This document shows, piece by piece, positions 1 to 13,481 of a stretch of 64,000 nt of DNA. The notes beneath the pieces are model-generated. The model was given only the letters and a program-made list of their open reading frames with translations, had not been told where the DNA came from and ran no database searches. Source of the stretch: Atopobium sp. oral taxon 199 str. F0494 (GTDB taxonomy: Bacteria > Actinomycetota > Coriobacteriia > Coriobacteriales > Atopobiaceae); NCBI RefSeq assembly GCF_000411555.1, contig NZ_KE150487.1, forward strand, positions 1 through 64,000, read 5' to 3'. The translations under genes and the position numbers were made by a program. The stretch's first letter is position 1. Each line of letters begins with the position of its first letter.

Positions 1-51
1 GCCTCCACATACGCGCACACAAAAGTCCCTCTCTATGCAAATGCCCCTTGT

Positions 52-171
52 TGGTCAGCGACGTCCTGCTCTCCCACGGACTTCCTCCGCAGTACCATCG
101 GCGCTCGGGAGCTTAACTTCTGGGTTCGGAATGGGACCAGGTGTGCCTTCCCTGCCATAATCGCTGACCAA
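52..171 (-). rRNA. rrf: 5S ribosomal RNA
   Basis: The segment has the 5S fold: a closing helix formed by GGTCAGCG near the low end and its complement CGCTGACC near 163-170, with about 120 bases between. It lies directly after the 23S gene, the usual bacterial 16S-23S-5S order. Exact ends are estimated from the helix to within a few bases. The outer arms (CCCCTTG and CAAGGGG) extend the helix beyond the mature RNA and are probably the processing stem. Confidence 0.9.
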
Positions 172-284
172 CAAGGGGTATTCGACTTTCAAGCGAGGCT
201 TTCGCTCACGTACCCTGAGGGCCGCACAGTGTGATTGTTCGATCGAAGAAGGATCGCGTTTGGTAAAAGTATGTTTGAAAAGAA

Positions 285-4961
<4,677 letters not shown>

Positions 4962-5188
4962 TGATACAGACACATGTGCCTGTAGAGGTTAAAAGAGGTG
5001 AGTATAAATCCTCGCTTAGATCACGCTGATCTCGGATTCGCTGAAATATAAGAATTGGCGTGAATTTGCATTCACATTCGATTATTTCGCTAGTCTGTCT
5101 TTGTCGATCTTTTACGATCTCAGTATCCGGTTTTCAAGGTTCGCTGCGCTGCGCTTTTAGTAGGTCTGTCAGCGTCGCGCGGGGAATA
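4962..5188 (-). promoter_or_regulatory. rRNA operon leader with boxA-like element
   Basis: The leader between the putative promoter and 16S contains, on the minus strand, CCTTGAAAACCGGATACTG near 5121-5140. This resembles the boxA antitermination signal and is echoed in the 16S-23S spacer (CCTTGAGAG). No reading frame here has protein-like composition. The rest of the leader is AT-rich and probably forms the 16S processing stem. Confidence 0.5.
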
Positions 5189-5217
5189 ACTATAGTCTCT
5201 ACCCCCCTTCGAAAGAC
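5189..5217 (-). promoter_or_regulatory. Possible rRNA operon promoter
   Basis: A -10-like TATAGT (minus strand, 5189-5194) lies between the glycosyltransferase stop at 5298 and the rRNA leader. Seventeen bases upstream is only a weak -35 candidate, GTCTTT (5212-5217). Position and the GC-rich discriminator favour an rRNA promoter, but the match is imperfect. Confidence 0.35.
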
Positions 5218-5297
5218 CCGAAAAGGCCGTCTTCACAAATCCTCCACAATTCGGGAACGAGAGGGTGGGTGGAAGGGAGGCTGACGGGTGGAAAACG

Positions 5298-6287
5298 CTA
5301 CTTGAGTGGCGGCATGGGCTTCCATGTAGGATCTCGATAGATAACACGCGCATCACGCCAACCTTGGTAGAGCTTGGCCCACCCTGAGCGGAAATGTTTA
5401 CGGTCGACAAGCGCAATGCGTATCAGCTCTTTCGCAAATGTCAAAAACGTTCCCAACCCAAACATCCAACGGTTGTAATCGCCCTTTTCTTGAAAATAGC
5501 GAGCCATATAGCCGCGGTTGCGCGTGATGTAGTAGCGCGTCATATCGGATGTGGAATTGAGCTGCCGCACAGAGCCAATCCCTTGACCAGGTACTTCTCG
5601 GCAACGCCTCAGTATGAAATCGGGAATGAGAATTGGTTGCGTCACCTTGCTGGCAAGGTATCCGTACAGAGCGTCGTCCCAGTAAATGAAGAAGCGGGCG
5701 TCCGGCAGACCGATTTGCTCAACGATCGTGCGGCGAAAGAATGCTCCTTCAAAACACATGACATTGCACTTACGGTACGCGACACCTTGAAAGCCGGCTT
5801 TAGCGAGCGGGTTGTAAATACCCATTGACGTGCTGAAACGATACTGCCAAAAGAATGGTGATCCGTCGACGTCATAGCGCTGACCTTGGATAACGTCGGC
5901 CTTGTCGCACCACGCGTCCAAACGCTCCAGACCTTCAGGCACGACGGCAACATCATCGTCCATCACCCAAAACCACTCGGCGCCAAGTTCGTACGCCTGC
6001 CGTACACCCTCGGAAAAGCCGCCGGAGCCACCGGTATTTTGAGCCATTGGCACGTACAGCACGCGGGATGTACCTCCCCGCGCGTCAGGATCGTCCTTAG
6101 TGGCGCCCCATTTCTTTTCCACTTCCGCTGAAAAACGCTCTACCAAATCGGCGGTCAGACGGGAATGTTCATTGTCGACAACGATAATGCGCCACGGAGC
6201 GCGCGTAAGCTCCACAACAGACTTCAGCAAACCGCTCAGCAGTTCCTGGCGCTTATAGGTCACTATCACAAGGGCAGGACGATTCAT
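5298..6287 (-). CDS. Family 2 glycosyltransferase, GlfT2/rhamnosyltransferase-like
   Basis: 329 residues. The N-terminal GT-A fold opens with ALVIVTYKR. A glycine-rich loop NTGGSGGF lies near residue 90, followed by the metal/sugar-nucleotide motif WFWVMDDDV near 110-118 and FIYWDDALYG near residue 200, which carries the probable catalytic acid pair. This layout matches cell-wall galactofuranosyl- and rhamnosyltransferases that use a nucleotide sugar to extend a lipid-linked glycan at the cytoplasmic membrane. It is transcribed away from the plus-strand glycosyltransferase that starts 78 bases away, so the two probably share a divergent promoter region. The exact sugar cannot be read from sequence. 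Confidence 0.8.
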   Translation of the reverse strand: MNRPALVIVTYKRQELLSGLLKSVVELTRAPWRIIVVDNEHSRLTADLVERFSAEVEKKWGATKDDPDARGGTSRVLYVPMAQNTGGSGGFSEGVRQAYELGAEWFWVMDDDVAVVPEGLERLDAWCDKADVIQGQRYDVDGSPFFWQYRFSTSMGIYNPLAKAGFQGVAYRKCNVMCFEGAFFRRTIVEQIGLPDARFFIYWDDALYGYLASKVTQPILIPDFILRRCREVPGQGIGSVRQLNSTSDMTRYYITRNRGYMARYFQEKGDYNRWMFGLGTFLTFAKELIRIALVDRKHFRSGWAKLYQGWRDARVIYRDPTWKPMPPLK

Positions 6288-6364
6288 AATCCCCCAAAAG
6301 ACGAATCCGTTTGGTGCGTATGTATCTGTCGGTATAGTATAGAACAGCTACAAAAGGAGTCAGC

Positions 6365-7534
6365 ATGAGCAATTCAAAGACAAGCACTCATCTTGTTTCC
6401 ATCATCGTTCCTATATACAACGCCGAGAAGTACCTTGCGCAATGTCTGGACAGCGTACAGGCGCAGACCTATACGAACCTTGAGATTCTCTGCATAAACG
6501 ATGGTTCAAAGGACAACTCGCTCGACATCCTTCATGCGCGCGCGGCTCACGATAATCGTATCACCGTTATCGACAAAGCAAACGCGGGCTATGGAGCCGC
6601 CTGCAACCTTGGTCTTGCCACCGCCCGCGGCGACTGGATCTCAATCGTAGAGCCGGATGACTACCTTGAACCGCGCATGTATGAGGCGCTTCTCGCGCAG
6701 GCCGACGCTCTCGGAGGAAACGAACACGTTGATATCGTCCGCTCTGCATACTGGCGGATATTTGATAGCGAGAAGGGCGCTCACGACCCTGGTGCCGCCT
6801 CACAAAAGCGCGAATCTTCCCGTAATCGTCCGCTGCCCTGCGCCTATAAGGACCGCGTCAAACCGGCCGGCCAGCCGTTTTTTATCGGCGATGGCATTGA
6901 GCTTTTGCTCCACCACCCCTCGATTTGGTCGGCAATCTACCGCAGAGAATTTCTCCTTGAAAACAAAGTCCGTTTCAAAGAGATTCCCGGTGCGGGATGG
7001 GCGGATAACCCGTTTCTTGTGGCTTCTCATTGCGCGGGGGCTCGCCTTGCCTACGTTGATGAGGCATTCTATTGCTACCGAGAAAACGGCATCGCGGAAG
7101 CGCGTGATTTTGCTAGGCGTGCTCCCCTTGTACCCCTTGAGCGCTGGAACGACATGATGGATGAGGCTGAACGCCGCAACATAACCGATGAACGTGTGCT
7201 GCGAGCGCTGACGGTGCGCGGCGTTAATTATGCGCTGCTTACCAAAGAGGCTCTTGAAGAGCGCGCGGTGCACGGAAAAACAGAGACGATCGATGTGTGC
7301 GCGCACAAGCTCCTTACCCAAAGCACACATCGCCTGCGAGCTGACTTGGTCTTTTCGGACGCGCGTATTGGCAGAGCGGGAACAGTGCTGGTAGCGGAAG
7401 CGCAGGGCCTGCGGGTACCAAAAAGACACGCACTGTCACATATGCTGTATCTGATTAGTGAAGGCTGGTATCGCACGAAAACCGGCGGCGCGGCAACGGT
7501 GCTCAGCCTGCTCAAGAGTCGCCGCTCATCGTAA
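6365..7534 (+). CDS. Family 2 glycosyltransferase
   Basis: 389 residues on the plus strand, divergent from the previous gene. The first 110 residues are a typical GT-A domain: SIIVPIYNAEKYLAQCLDS, then CINDGSKDNS with the first Asp of the nucleotide-binding site, and IVEPDDYLEPRM as the DXD equivalent near residue 100. Such enzymes add sugars to capsule, teichoic-acid or wall glycans on the inner face of the membrane. The C-terminal half is variable and has no clear transmembrane segment. The start follows AAAAGGAG with normal spacing. Acceptor and donor are unknown. Confidence 0.82.
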   Translation: MSNSKTSTHLVSIIVPIYNAEKYLAQCLDSVQAQTYTNLEILCINDGSKDNSLDILHARAAHDNRITVIDKANAGYGAACNLGLATARGDWISIVEPDDYLEPRMYEALLAQADALGGNEHVDIVRSAYWRIFDSEKGAHDPGAASQKRESSRNRPLPCAYKDRVKPAGQPFFIGDGIELLLHHPSIWSAIYRREFLLENKVRFKEIPGAGWADNPFLVASHCAGARLAYVDEAFYCYRENGIAEARDFARRAPLVPLERWNDMMDEAERRNITDERVLRALTVRGVNYALLTKEALEERAVHGKTETIDVCAHKLLTQSTHRLRADLVFSDARIGRAGTVLVAEAQGLRVPKRHALSHMLYLISEGWYRTKTGGAATVLSLLKSRRSS

Positions 7535-7617
7535 CCGGAGCGTCGCTCGTGCCTAAACCGGCCAAACAGGTCTCATTGCGCGCGGGCTAGTTTCGTACAG
7601 GTCAATTGTGGACAGAT

Positions 7618-8373
7618 CTAATTGCGTACCAAGAGCCCGACACTTTGTCCGAGGCTTACCTGATCGAGTGTAGTGCCTGCTTCATCCTCGGACGTCTCTA
7701 TGTCCACGCGGTTAAGATTTTCGATGCCAATAGGTTGTACTGTTTCAGCAAGTTCCAACAGCTGGCTGGGTTTCATATCCGTGTAAAGCGTCGACAGAAG
7801 CTTGCCTGAATTATTGACGAGCGCCTGCGCACCCGATCCCGACAAATTCGCAATCTGCTCCCATGTGTCCTGCGTCGCCAGGATAACGTGGGTGATTTTT
7901 ATATTTGACGCCGCGGCGAGAGGAGCAACGCAGGCTTCAGCGCCTCCTTTAGTAAACAATTCCGCCAAGGTAGTGGTATTTCCGGCGGCATCCGTAACCA
8001 CCGTGTTAAGCGGCAGCTTTACCAGCGTTCCACTACCGGCTGTCTTATCGACTACCAAAAGGGACGCTGATTGCAGATTCGGAGCGTCACCGCGCAGCTG
8101 ATCTGTTGTCAAAAGAAGCACGCTGGTAAACTCATCTTGCGAACGCGTATACCCGTCTACATCGTCCGATGAAACTTTTTGCTGAGCCAGCGCCGAGTGG
8201 AGCGCATGATCTCCCAAATGAGATTCAAGTTGCACCCGATTCCAAAGCGTTGAACATACAAGGGCTACCACAATGCAGACGGCAACCACAACAGCGCCGC
8301 CAATAATGTTGCGATACGGATTGTTGTCGCGAGGCACGTCAATGCGTTCAAATTTCTCGCGTTTCTTCAACAT
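7618..8373 (-). CDS. Membrane-anchored LytR-CpsA-Psr-like protein, catalytically degenerate
   Basis: 251 residues: a short basic N-terminus, one transmembrane helix (about 22-45, IIGGAVVVAVCIVVALVCST), then an extracellular domain. The order of blocks (LLLTTDQ, SASLLVVDKTAG, LVKLPLNTVV, TTLAELFTKGGAEA, then ITHVILA) follows the LCP domain that attaches wall polymers to peptidoglycan. In active LCP proteins the block equivalent to KLPLNTVV reads SIPRDT and supplies a pyrophosphate-binding Arg; here that Arg is missing. It may be an inactive relative with a structural or regulatory role. It converges with the plus-strand glycosyltransferase and is followed at higher coordinate by truA. Family assignment is by pattern only. 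Confidence 0.55.
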   Translation of the reverse strand: MLKKREKFERIDVPRDNNPYRNIIGGAVVVAVCIVVALVCSTLWNRVQLESHLGDHALHSALAQQKVSSDDVDGYTRSQDEFTSVLLLTTDQLRGDAPNLQSASLLVVDKTAGSGTLVKLPLNTVVTDAAGNTTTLAELFTKGGAEACVAPLAAASNIKITHVILATQDTWEQIANLSGSGAQALVNNSGKLLSTLYTDMKPSQLLELAETVQPIGIENLNRVDIETSEDEAGTTLDQVSLGQSVGLLVRN

Positions 8374-8543
8374 ATACGCTCCCCGCTCACCCTATCTTCG
8401 CAATGTTTGTTCTTATCCCATTTTGACGGCAAGGCAAAACCATTGAAAAGGCTTACCGCGCGAATGGTAGCAACAAAACGGCGAGTGGAGTCATTGCGCC
8501 ACAGCGCAAAAGAGAAATTGGCTTGTCAGACCCTAAAGGGTGG

Positions 8544-9377
8544 TCATTGCTCCCACGGTTGCAACATCCCCTGCGGATATGAAACGTCAACAAAGGTCAG
8601 TCCCTTCGCCGGCGCGGTTGGCCCAGCGGCGCACCTATCGCACGCGAGAAGTACCTCGTGTACCCAGCTCTGCGCTCGATGTCCGCGTCCAACCTCAACA
8701 AGCGTGCCAACAATAGTTCGCACCATCGTATGCAAAAAGGCGTTTCCCTTGATGTCGAAAGCGATGATTTTCTCGCCTGCCTCGTCAATTTCCACAACCG
8801 AAATATGCTCGACATAACGGTGCGTCGGTTTGTCGACGGCTGAGACAGCCTTGCAAAAACTCTTAAAATCATGTTCGCCAACAAGTGCCTGAGCAGCAGC
8901 GTTCATAGCCGAAACGTCAAGGGCGCCGCTGTACCACCACGCATGATCCCACGCCAATACCGGGCGCGGCCCCGCGGCAACGCGATACCGGTAGCTTCGT
9001 GACAGAGCGTCGAAACGTGCCGAGAAACCCTCGGGAGCCCGATAGAGATCGCGGATGGAAATATCATCATCGGTAAGCGCGTTCAGCGAACGCATGAGGC
9101 GCGTGGCAGGAATTGCCGCTTCCTCTGTCAAAACAGGCACGCTTATGTACTGCGCCAACGCCGATACGCCCGCGTCAGTCCTTCCCGCACAGGCGAAATC
9201 AACCTCACGTCGAAACATCGTTTCCAGGGCGCGGCGTAGCTCTCCAGCAACGGTACGCTCTCCAGGCTGCTCGGCGAAACCGGAAAACGCGGCGCCGCGG
9301 TAGCCAAGCTTTATTCCAAGCGTACCTGCTGAAAAGACAGATTCGCGACACTCGACAGCCTCATCCGTTTTGCACAT
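8544..9377 (-). CDS. truA: tRNA pseudouridine(38-40) synthase TruA
   Basis: 277 residues. TruA converts U38, U39 and U40 of the tRNA anticodon arm to pseudouridine. The catalytic Asp is in CAGRTDAGVSAL (about residues 63-74); most TruA proteins have His where Ser follows Val here. Other family blocks are LGYRGAAFSGF near the N-terminus, SRSYRYRV, and FLHTMVRTIVGTLVEVG near the C-terminus. The position after ecfA and ecfT matches the conserved rplQ-ecf-truA order. A 34-base gap to ecfT suggests co-transcription. The N-terminal extension of about 18 residues before TLGIKLGYRG may mean that a later start is used. Confidence 0.92.
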   Translation of the reverse strand: MCKTDEAVECRESVFSAGTLGIKLGYRGAAFSGFAEQPGERTVAGELRRALETMFRREVDFACAGRTDAGVSALAQYISVPVLTEEAAIPATRLMRSLNALTDDDISIRDLYRAPEGFSARFDALSRSYRYRVAAGPRPVLAWDHAWWYSGALDVSAMNAAAQALVGEHDFKSFCKAVSAVDKPTHRYVEHISVVEIDEAGEKIIAFDIKGNAFLHTMVRTIVGTLVEVGRGHRAQSWVHEVLLACDRCAAGPTAPAKGLTFVDVSYPQGMLQPWEQ

Positions 9378-9411
9378 ACCCGCTCCCTAGTCCCTCTCGC
9401 TTCTCTGCCAC

Positions 9412-10200
9412 CTACAAGATTATGCAAGCCGCTGCGACAATTGCCAACACCAACCCTAACACTATCCAGCCGCATGCGCGCGGCGCCGAAAGCAGGCTCG
9501 TGCGCGGAGCCGCTCCAAAGGCTCGATCTGACAGAGCTCGCGCGAGCTCTTCAGACCGGCGGAAAAGCGATACCACCAGAGGTACCAGCACGGAAAACCA
9601 GGATTTGAGCTCTGAAAGAACTGTACGCCGGGCTGTCGCGCCGCTTCTGATCAGCTGCGCCGTACGGATGCGGTCAAGCTCTTCCATAGTAATCGGGATG
9701 AAGCGCAAAGCGATTGAGACCATCATCGAAAACCCGTCAACATCCAGCCCGAACTTTGAAAGTGGCTTCAAGACACGAGTAAGCGCCGCGCTTACCTCAG
9801 TCGCCGATGTTGTCGCGGAGCAAACCAGAACGAAGCCGAGTGCAAGCGTCATACGAGCAACGGCCCAAACTCCACGCAGAGCTCCCGCGTACGAGAGACC
9901 CACCGCGCCTAGGCGCACATCGGGAGCTCCTACGACTACCAACGTATTTGCCGCAAGTGAAGCTATCAGCACCACAGTCAGAGGCTTGAGCGCGCGAACC
10001 ACGGTAAGCGGGGCGGTTTTTGACGACGCAAGCGCTACGGCCAAAAGCGCTGTCATGCAGGCTATGCCCAAAGGCGGACGGGCAGCAAACGACCCCACCA
10101 CACAGACGCACAAGGCGAGCAATTTGATACGGGGATCAAGCTGATGAAGAGGGGTGTTGGCGATGCGATAGACACCGAGACCGTTCTTAGTCATAGGCAT
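9412..10200 (-). CDS. ecfT: ECF transporter transmembrane subunit EcfT
   Basis: About 262 residues with several hydrophobic helices (LLALCVCVVGSFAA, ACMTALLAVALASS, LTVVLIASLAANTL, a C-terminal helix near the end). EcfT is the shared membrane coupling protein of energy-coupling factor transporters, linking the ATPases to substrate-specific S subunits. The two cytoplasmic X-Arg-X coupling motifs are represented by LIRSGA and SDRAFG near residues 195 and 238. I chose ATG at 10200 because AAAGG lies eight bases upstream; this makes the gene overlap the end of ecfA by 14 bases, so the two are translationally coupled. No S-component gene is adjacent, as in group II ECF systems. Confidence 0.88.
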   Translation of the reverse strand: MPMTKNGLGVYRIANTPLHQLDPRIKLLALCVCVVGSFAARPPLGIACMTALLAVALASSKTAPLTVVRALKPLTVVLIASLAANTLVVVGAPDVRLGAVGLSYAGALRGVWAVARMTLALGFVLVCSATTSATEVSAALTRVLKPLSKFGLDVDGFSMMVSIALRFIPITMEELDRIRTAQLIRSGATARRTVLSELKSWFSVLVPLVVSLFRRSEELARALSDRAFGAAPRTSLLSAPRACGWIVLGLVLAIVAAACIIL

Positions 10201-11818
10201 CAACGCCGCCTTTCTCGGCATCCGTAAGACAAGACAGGAGCTGCACCGAAAGCGGCGCCTCAAGACCTGCTGCCTGATACAGGTCTTCTCTCGTCTGCGC
10301 CTCAGAGGCGCTTACCGAGGCAACAGCATGTCCATCGGCCATAAAGACAATGCGGTCGGCAAACGCGAGCCACTCCCCCACGTCATGCGAAATAACCACT
10401 ACCGGACTGCCATCGTCCGCCAGTTTACGAACCGCGGCGCGGATACGCTGGCGAGAAGTACCGTCAAGTCCGGCTGTCGGCTCATCCAGCACGAAAGAGG
10501 TGAAATGGCAGGCCATAAGACCCGCGAGCGCCACACGCCGCAGCTGCCCGCCGGAAAGCTCAAAGGGAGACCGCTCCAGAAGAGCATGTTCGAGGTCGAC
10601 AGTCTGCGCTGCAGTGAAAACGCAGTTTTCAAGAGAGGCTCCCGCCAGACCGCGGGCCTGAGGACCGAAAGCAATATCGTTAAAGACTGTATCGGCAAAA
10701 ACCTGGTTTTCCGAATTCTGAAACGCAAGACCTACGCTGCCCAGACGAACTGCTTCTCCGTCAAGAAGCGCCCCTCCCTCCTGTGGCTGGATAACTCCTG
10801 CTATAACCTGAGCCGCCGTAGTCTTTCCGGAGCCGGAGCGTCCCGCTACAAGCACCAGCTCACCTTCCGCCTCAAGAGAGCACCGGGAGAGCGCTGTCAT
10901 GCCGTCGTGGGTAACCGTTGCACCAATAAGCGCGAGCTTCTTCGCCTGCGGTTTAAGGCTCGGTATTGCTGTTGCATGCGCGTTTGAAAGCAGACGACGT
11001 CCCTCTGCCACAAGGCCCTTCTCGCGCATAAATGCGGCAAGAGCGGGCAGAGGGCATCTGCTGGAAAGATTAAAACCCTTGGCAACCGCGCTCTGCAGGA
11101 CTCGGGAGAATTCCGTAGACAACATGCCCGCACGAGCGGCTAAAGCGGAGTTGGAAAGAAAGTCGTTCGGAGAGCCGCTCCACGCGATACATCCGCCATC
11201 GAGCCAGATTACACGGTCGGCGCCCCACAGCGATTCCACGGAATGCGAAAGTTCCAGCACTCCCATGCCTTCATCGACCAAAGCGTCAACGCGAGAGCGG
11301 ATTTTGGCGCGCGTATATCCATCAAGTTGCGCATAGACTTCATCAAGCAAGAGATAGCGCGGCGACAGCGCGAGAGTTGACGCAAGCGCTACAAGCTGCT
11401 GCTCGCCGCCGGAAAGCCCATGCGTTGCGCGATGGCGCAGGCAGGTAATACCGCACAGAGCAAGCGCCTCGTCAACGCGACTGTCAATCTCTTTCTTCGC
11501 AAGGCCAAGATTCGACGGACCAAAAGCAACTTCCTCATACACAGCAGCGCTGACCAGCTGATTTTGAGGATCTTGCCGAATCATGCCCACCCGCGAAGAG
11601 ATGCTCGCTGACGGCGCCGTTGTAACAGTGCCGTCAACGCGCACTTCTCCTGAACTCGGACACAAAGACGCATTCATTAGTCGCGCAAGCGTAGTCTTGC
11701 CCGATCCGTTTGCACCGAGAAGAACAACGCGCTCTCCTCGATGTAGCTCACAAGAGACATCGGTTAGTACCGCTTCTGTATGAGGATAGGCAAAGCCTGC
11801 CTGAGATACCGCAATCAT
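10187..11818 (-). CDS. ecfA: ECF transporter ATPase, EcfA1-EcfA2 fusion
   Basis: About 543 residues with two complete ABC ATPase domains in one chain. Domain 1 (about 1-240): Walker A GANGSGKTT, Q-loop RQDPQNQL, signature LSGGEQQ, Walker B YLLLDEVYAQLD. Domain 2 (about 290-530): Walker A GRSGSGKTT, QNSENQVF, signature LSGGQLRR, Walker B FVLDEPTAGLD and switch His in VISHD. EcfA1 and EcfA2 are separate genes in most bacteria. They power vitamin or metal uptake with EcfT and exchangeable S subunits. ATG at 11818 is chosen because AAAGGTGG lies just upstream; in-frame GTG codons at 11822-11827 are alternatives. Confidence 0.9.
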   Translation of the reverse strand: MIAVSQAGFAYPHTEAVLTDVSCELHRGERVVLLGANGSGKTTLARLMNASLCPSSGEVRVDGTVTTAPSASISSRVGMIRQDPQNQLVSAAVYEEVAFGPSNLGLAKKEIDSRVDEALALCGITCLRHRATHGLSGGEQQLVALASTLALSPRYLLLDEVYAQLDGYTRAKIRSRVDALVDEGMGVLELSHSVESLWGADRVIWLDGGCIAWSGSPNDFLSNSALAARAGMLSTEFSRVLQSAVAKGFNLSSRCPLPALAAFMREKGLVAEGRRLLSNAHATAIPSLKPQAKKLALIGATVTHDGMTALSRCSLEAEGELVLVAGRSGSGKTTAAQVIAGVIQPQEGGALLDGEAVRLGSVGLAFQNSENQVFADTVFNDIAFGPQARGLAGASLENCVFTAAQTVDLEHALLERSPFELSGGQLRRVALAGLMACHFTSFVLDEPTAGLDGTSRQRIRAAVRKLADDGSPVVVISHDVGEWLAFADRIVFMADGHAVASVSASEAQTREDLYQAAGLEAPLSVQLLSCLTDAEKGGVDAYD

Positions 11819-11894
11819 AGTCACCACCTTTGCCTTTTGTCGCGGTCATATCCTGTGCGTTAATCACGCCCGCCAGCAATCACGCTTCATAGCA

Positions 11895-11924
11895 CAGAGG
11901 CCCCAGCGAACGCCGGGGCCTCTG
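11895..11924 (-). terminator. Hairpin between rplQ and ecfA
   Basis: Arms CAGAGGCCCC and GGGGCCTCTG enclose a 10-base loop. The structure is 20 bases after the rplQ stop on the minus strand. The following bases lack a strong T run, so it may terminate weakly or protect the 3' end of the alpha-operon mRNA. Confidence 0.6.
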
Positions 11925-11944
11925 AAAGTTGCTGTATCAGCGAG

Positions 11945-12481
11945 TTACTCAGCAGGTTTCTCGTCTGCAGGAGCCTCTTCGGCCTTTGAAGTCTCTTTGG
12001 CCGGAGCATCACTCTCCGCCTTCTCGGCCTCCTCATCCTTCTCGACTTTTTCAGCCTTGGCAGGCGCAACCTTGGTGGCCTTCGCCTTTGCTTTCTTCGG
12101 AGCAGCCTTGGCGGTCACCGGCTCGGTTACGAGCTCAATGATAACGACCTCAGCAGCGTCTCCCTTGCGAGGACCGAGCTTCATGATGCGGGTATACCCG
12201 CCCTGGCGATCCGCCCACATACCCTGGGCAGCCTTCTCAAAGACCTCGCGGACAAGCTCAGCGTCGCCAACCTTGGCAATGGCAAGACGGCGCGCATGAA
12301 GATCGCCACGCTTTGCCCATGTGATAACGCGATCAACCTCAGGGCGAATCGCTTTGGCGCGCTCTGAAAGAGTCTTGATACGATCATTCTTAAACAGGGC
12401 TTGCACCAGGCTTTTCTTCATAGCCTTGGTGTGGCTGGCGTCAGTGCCCAGCTTCATGCCCCTCTTTTTATTGTGCCTCAT
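11945..12481 (-). CDS. rplQ: 50S ribosomal protein L17
   Basis: 178 residues. Residues 1-115 are the standard L17 core (MRHNKKRGMKLGTDASHTKA at the start, VDRVITWAKRGD, GGYTRIMKLGPRKGDAAE), a large-subunit protein near the exit tunnel. The last 60 residues are an Ala/Lys/Glu-rich low-complexity tail (repeats of KA and EKAE), longer than the roughly 127-residue Escherichia coli protein and typical of Actinomycetota L17. It is the last gene of the alpha operon, 35 bases after rpoA. Confidence 0.96.
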   Translation of the reverse strand: MRHNKKRGMKLGTDASHTKAMKKSLVQALFKNDRIKTLSERAKAIRPEVDRVITWAKRGDLHARRLAIAKVGDAELVREVFEKAAQGMWADRQGGYTRIMKLGPRKGDAAEVVIIELVTEPVTAKAAPKKAKAKATKVAPAKAEKVEKDEEAEKAESDAPAKETSKAEEAPADEKPAE

Positions 12482-12516
12482 AATATAGCTTCTCCTATGC
12501 GTATGTGCGGCGTTGG

Positions 12517-13458
12517 TTAAGCCTTAAGGGACAGACCCATAGCCTCAAGCTTTTCTTTCACTTCTTCGATGGACTTAACGCCGAAATTCCTGATGTTCAA
12601 AAGATCGTTCTCAGAGAAATCAACGAGCTGACGCACCGAATGGATGCCCGCGCGCTTAAGGCAGTTGTAGGAGCGGACGGAAAGGTCCAAATCCTCAACC
12701 TGCTTATCAAGCTCGCTGTCATCTTGGACGTCCTCATTTGCGAAAATGGAGACTTCCTCAAGGGGCTCTTCAACCTCAGTCAAGCCCATAAAGGCATTCA
12801 TGTGCTGGTTGATAATGTTCGCCGCTTCGACGACAGCCTCACGAGGACTTACAGCGCCGTTGGTCTCTACCTCAAGCACCAGACGGTCGTAGTCGGTATG
12901 ACGCCCAACGCGGCAGGGCTCCACCGCTTTGGCGCAGCGACGTACCGGAGAGAAGATCGAGTCGACGCTGATAAATCCAATGGGATCACCGTCATGCTCG
13001 TTATCCTCGCCAGAAACATAGCCGCGACCCTCGCCAATACGCAGTCTCATGGAGAGATGAGCTCCCTCAGAGAGCGTGCAGATGTGCTGCTCGGGATTGA
13101 CAAGCTCAAAGCCGGCAGGCACCTCAATATCAGCGCCCGTAATGACCTTGGGTCCATCAACAGTGATGGAAGCCTCAGCCTCATCAAAGTTCTCAAGCGA
13201 ACGGAACACAAGTCCCTTGACGTTTAAGACAATATCGGTGACGTCCTCATAGACGCCATCAACCGTCGTAAACTCATGCTGAACACCATCAATCTGAATG
13301 GCCTCGACTGCCACGCCCTCAAGAGAAGAGAGCAGGACACGGCGAAGAGAATTGCCCAGCGTATCGCCATAGCCACGCTCAAGCGGCTCAACACTTACGC
13401 GCGCGACGTTTGCGCCAATTTCCTCAACCGACACGGACGGCCGGATAAATTCGGACAT
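12517..13458 (-). CDS. rpoA: RNA polymerase subunit alpha
   Basis: 313 residues. The N-terminal domain assembles beta and beta' (blocks GNSLRRVLLSSLEG, VNPEQHICTL). The C-terminal domain (about 245-310) binds UP elements and activators: LSVRSYNCLK retains the Arg, Asn and Cys equivalent to E. coli R265, N268 and C269, and FGVKSIEE retains G296, K298 and S299. The start at 13458 follows GGAGG by six bases; an in-frame ATG 12 bases upstream is less well placed. This intact domain is the yardstick for the RpoC tail described below. Confidence 0.97.
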   Translation of the reverse strand: MSEFIRPSVSVEEIGANVARVSVEPLERGYGDTLGNSLRRVLLSSLEGVAVEAIQIDGVQHEFTTVDGVYEDVTDIVLNVKGLVFRSLENFDEAEASITVDGPKVITGADIEVPAGFELVNPEQHICTLSEGAHLSMRLRIGEGRGYVSGEDNEHDGDPIGFISVDSIFSPVRRCAKAVEPCRVGRHTDYDRLVLEVETNGAVSPREAVVEAANIINQHMNAFMGLTEVEEPLEEVSIFANEDVQDDSELDKQVEDLDLSVRSYNCLKRAGIHSVRQLVDFSENDLLNIRNFGVKSIEEVKEKLEAMGLSLKA

Positions 13459-13481
13459 TGCTACCTCCAAACGGTGTCGGC

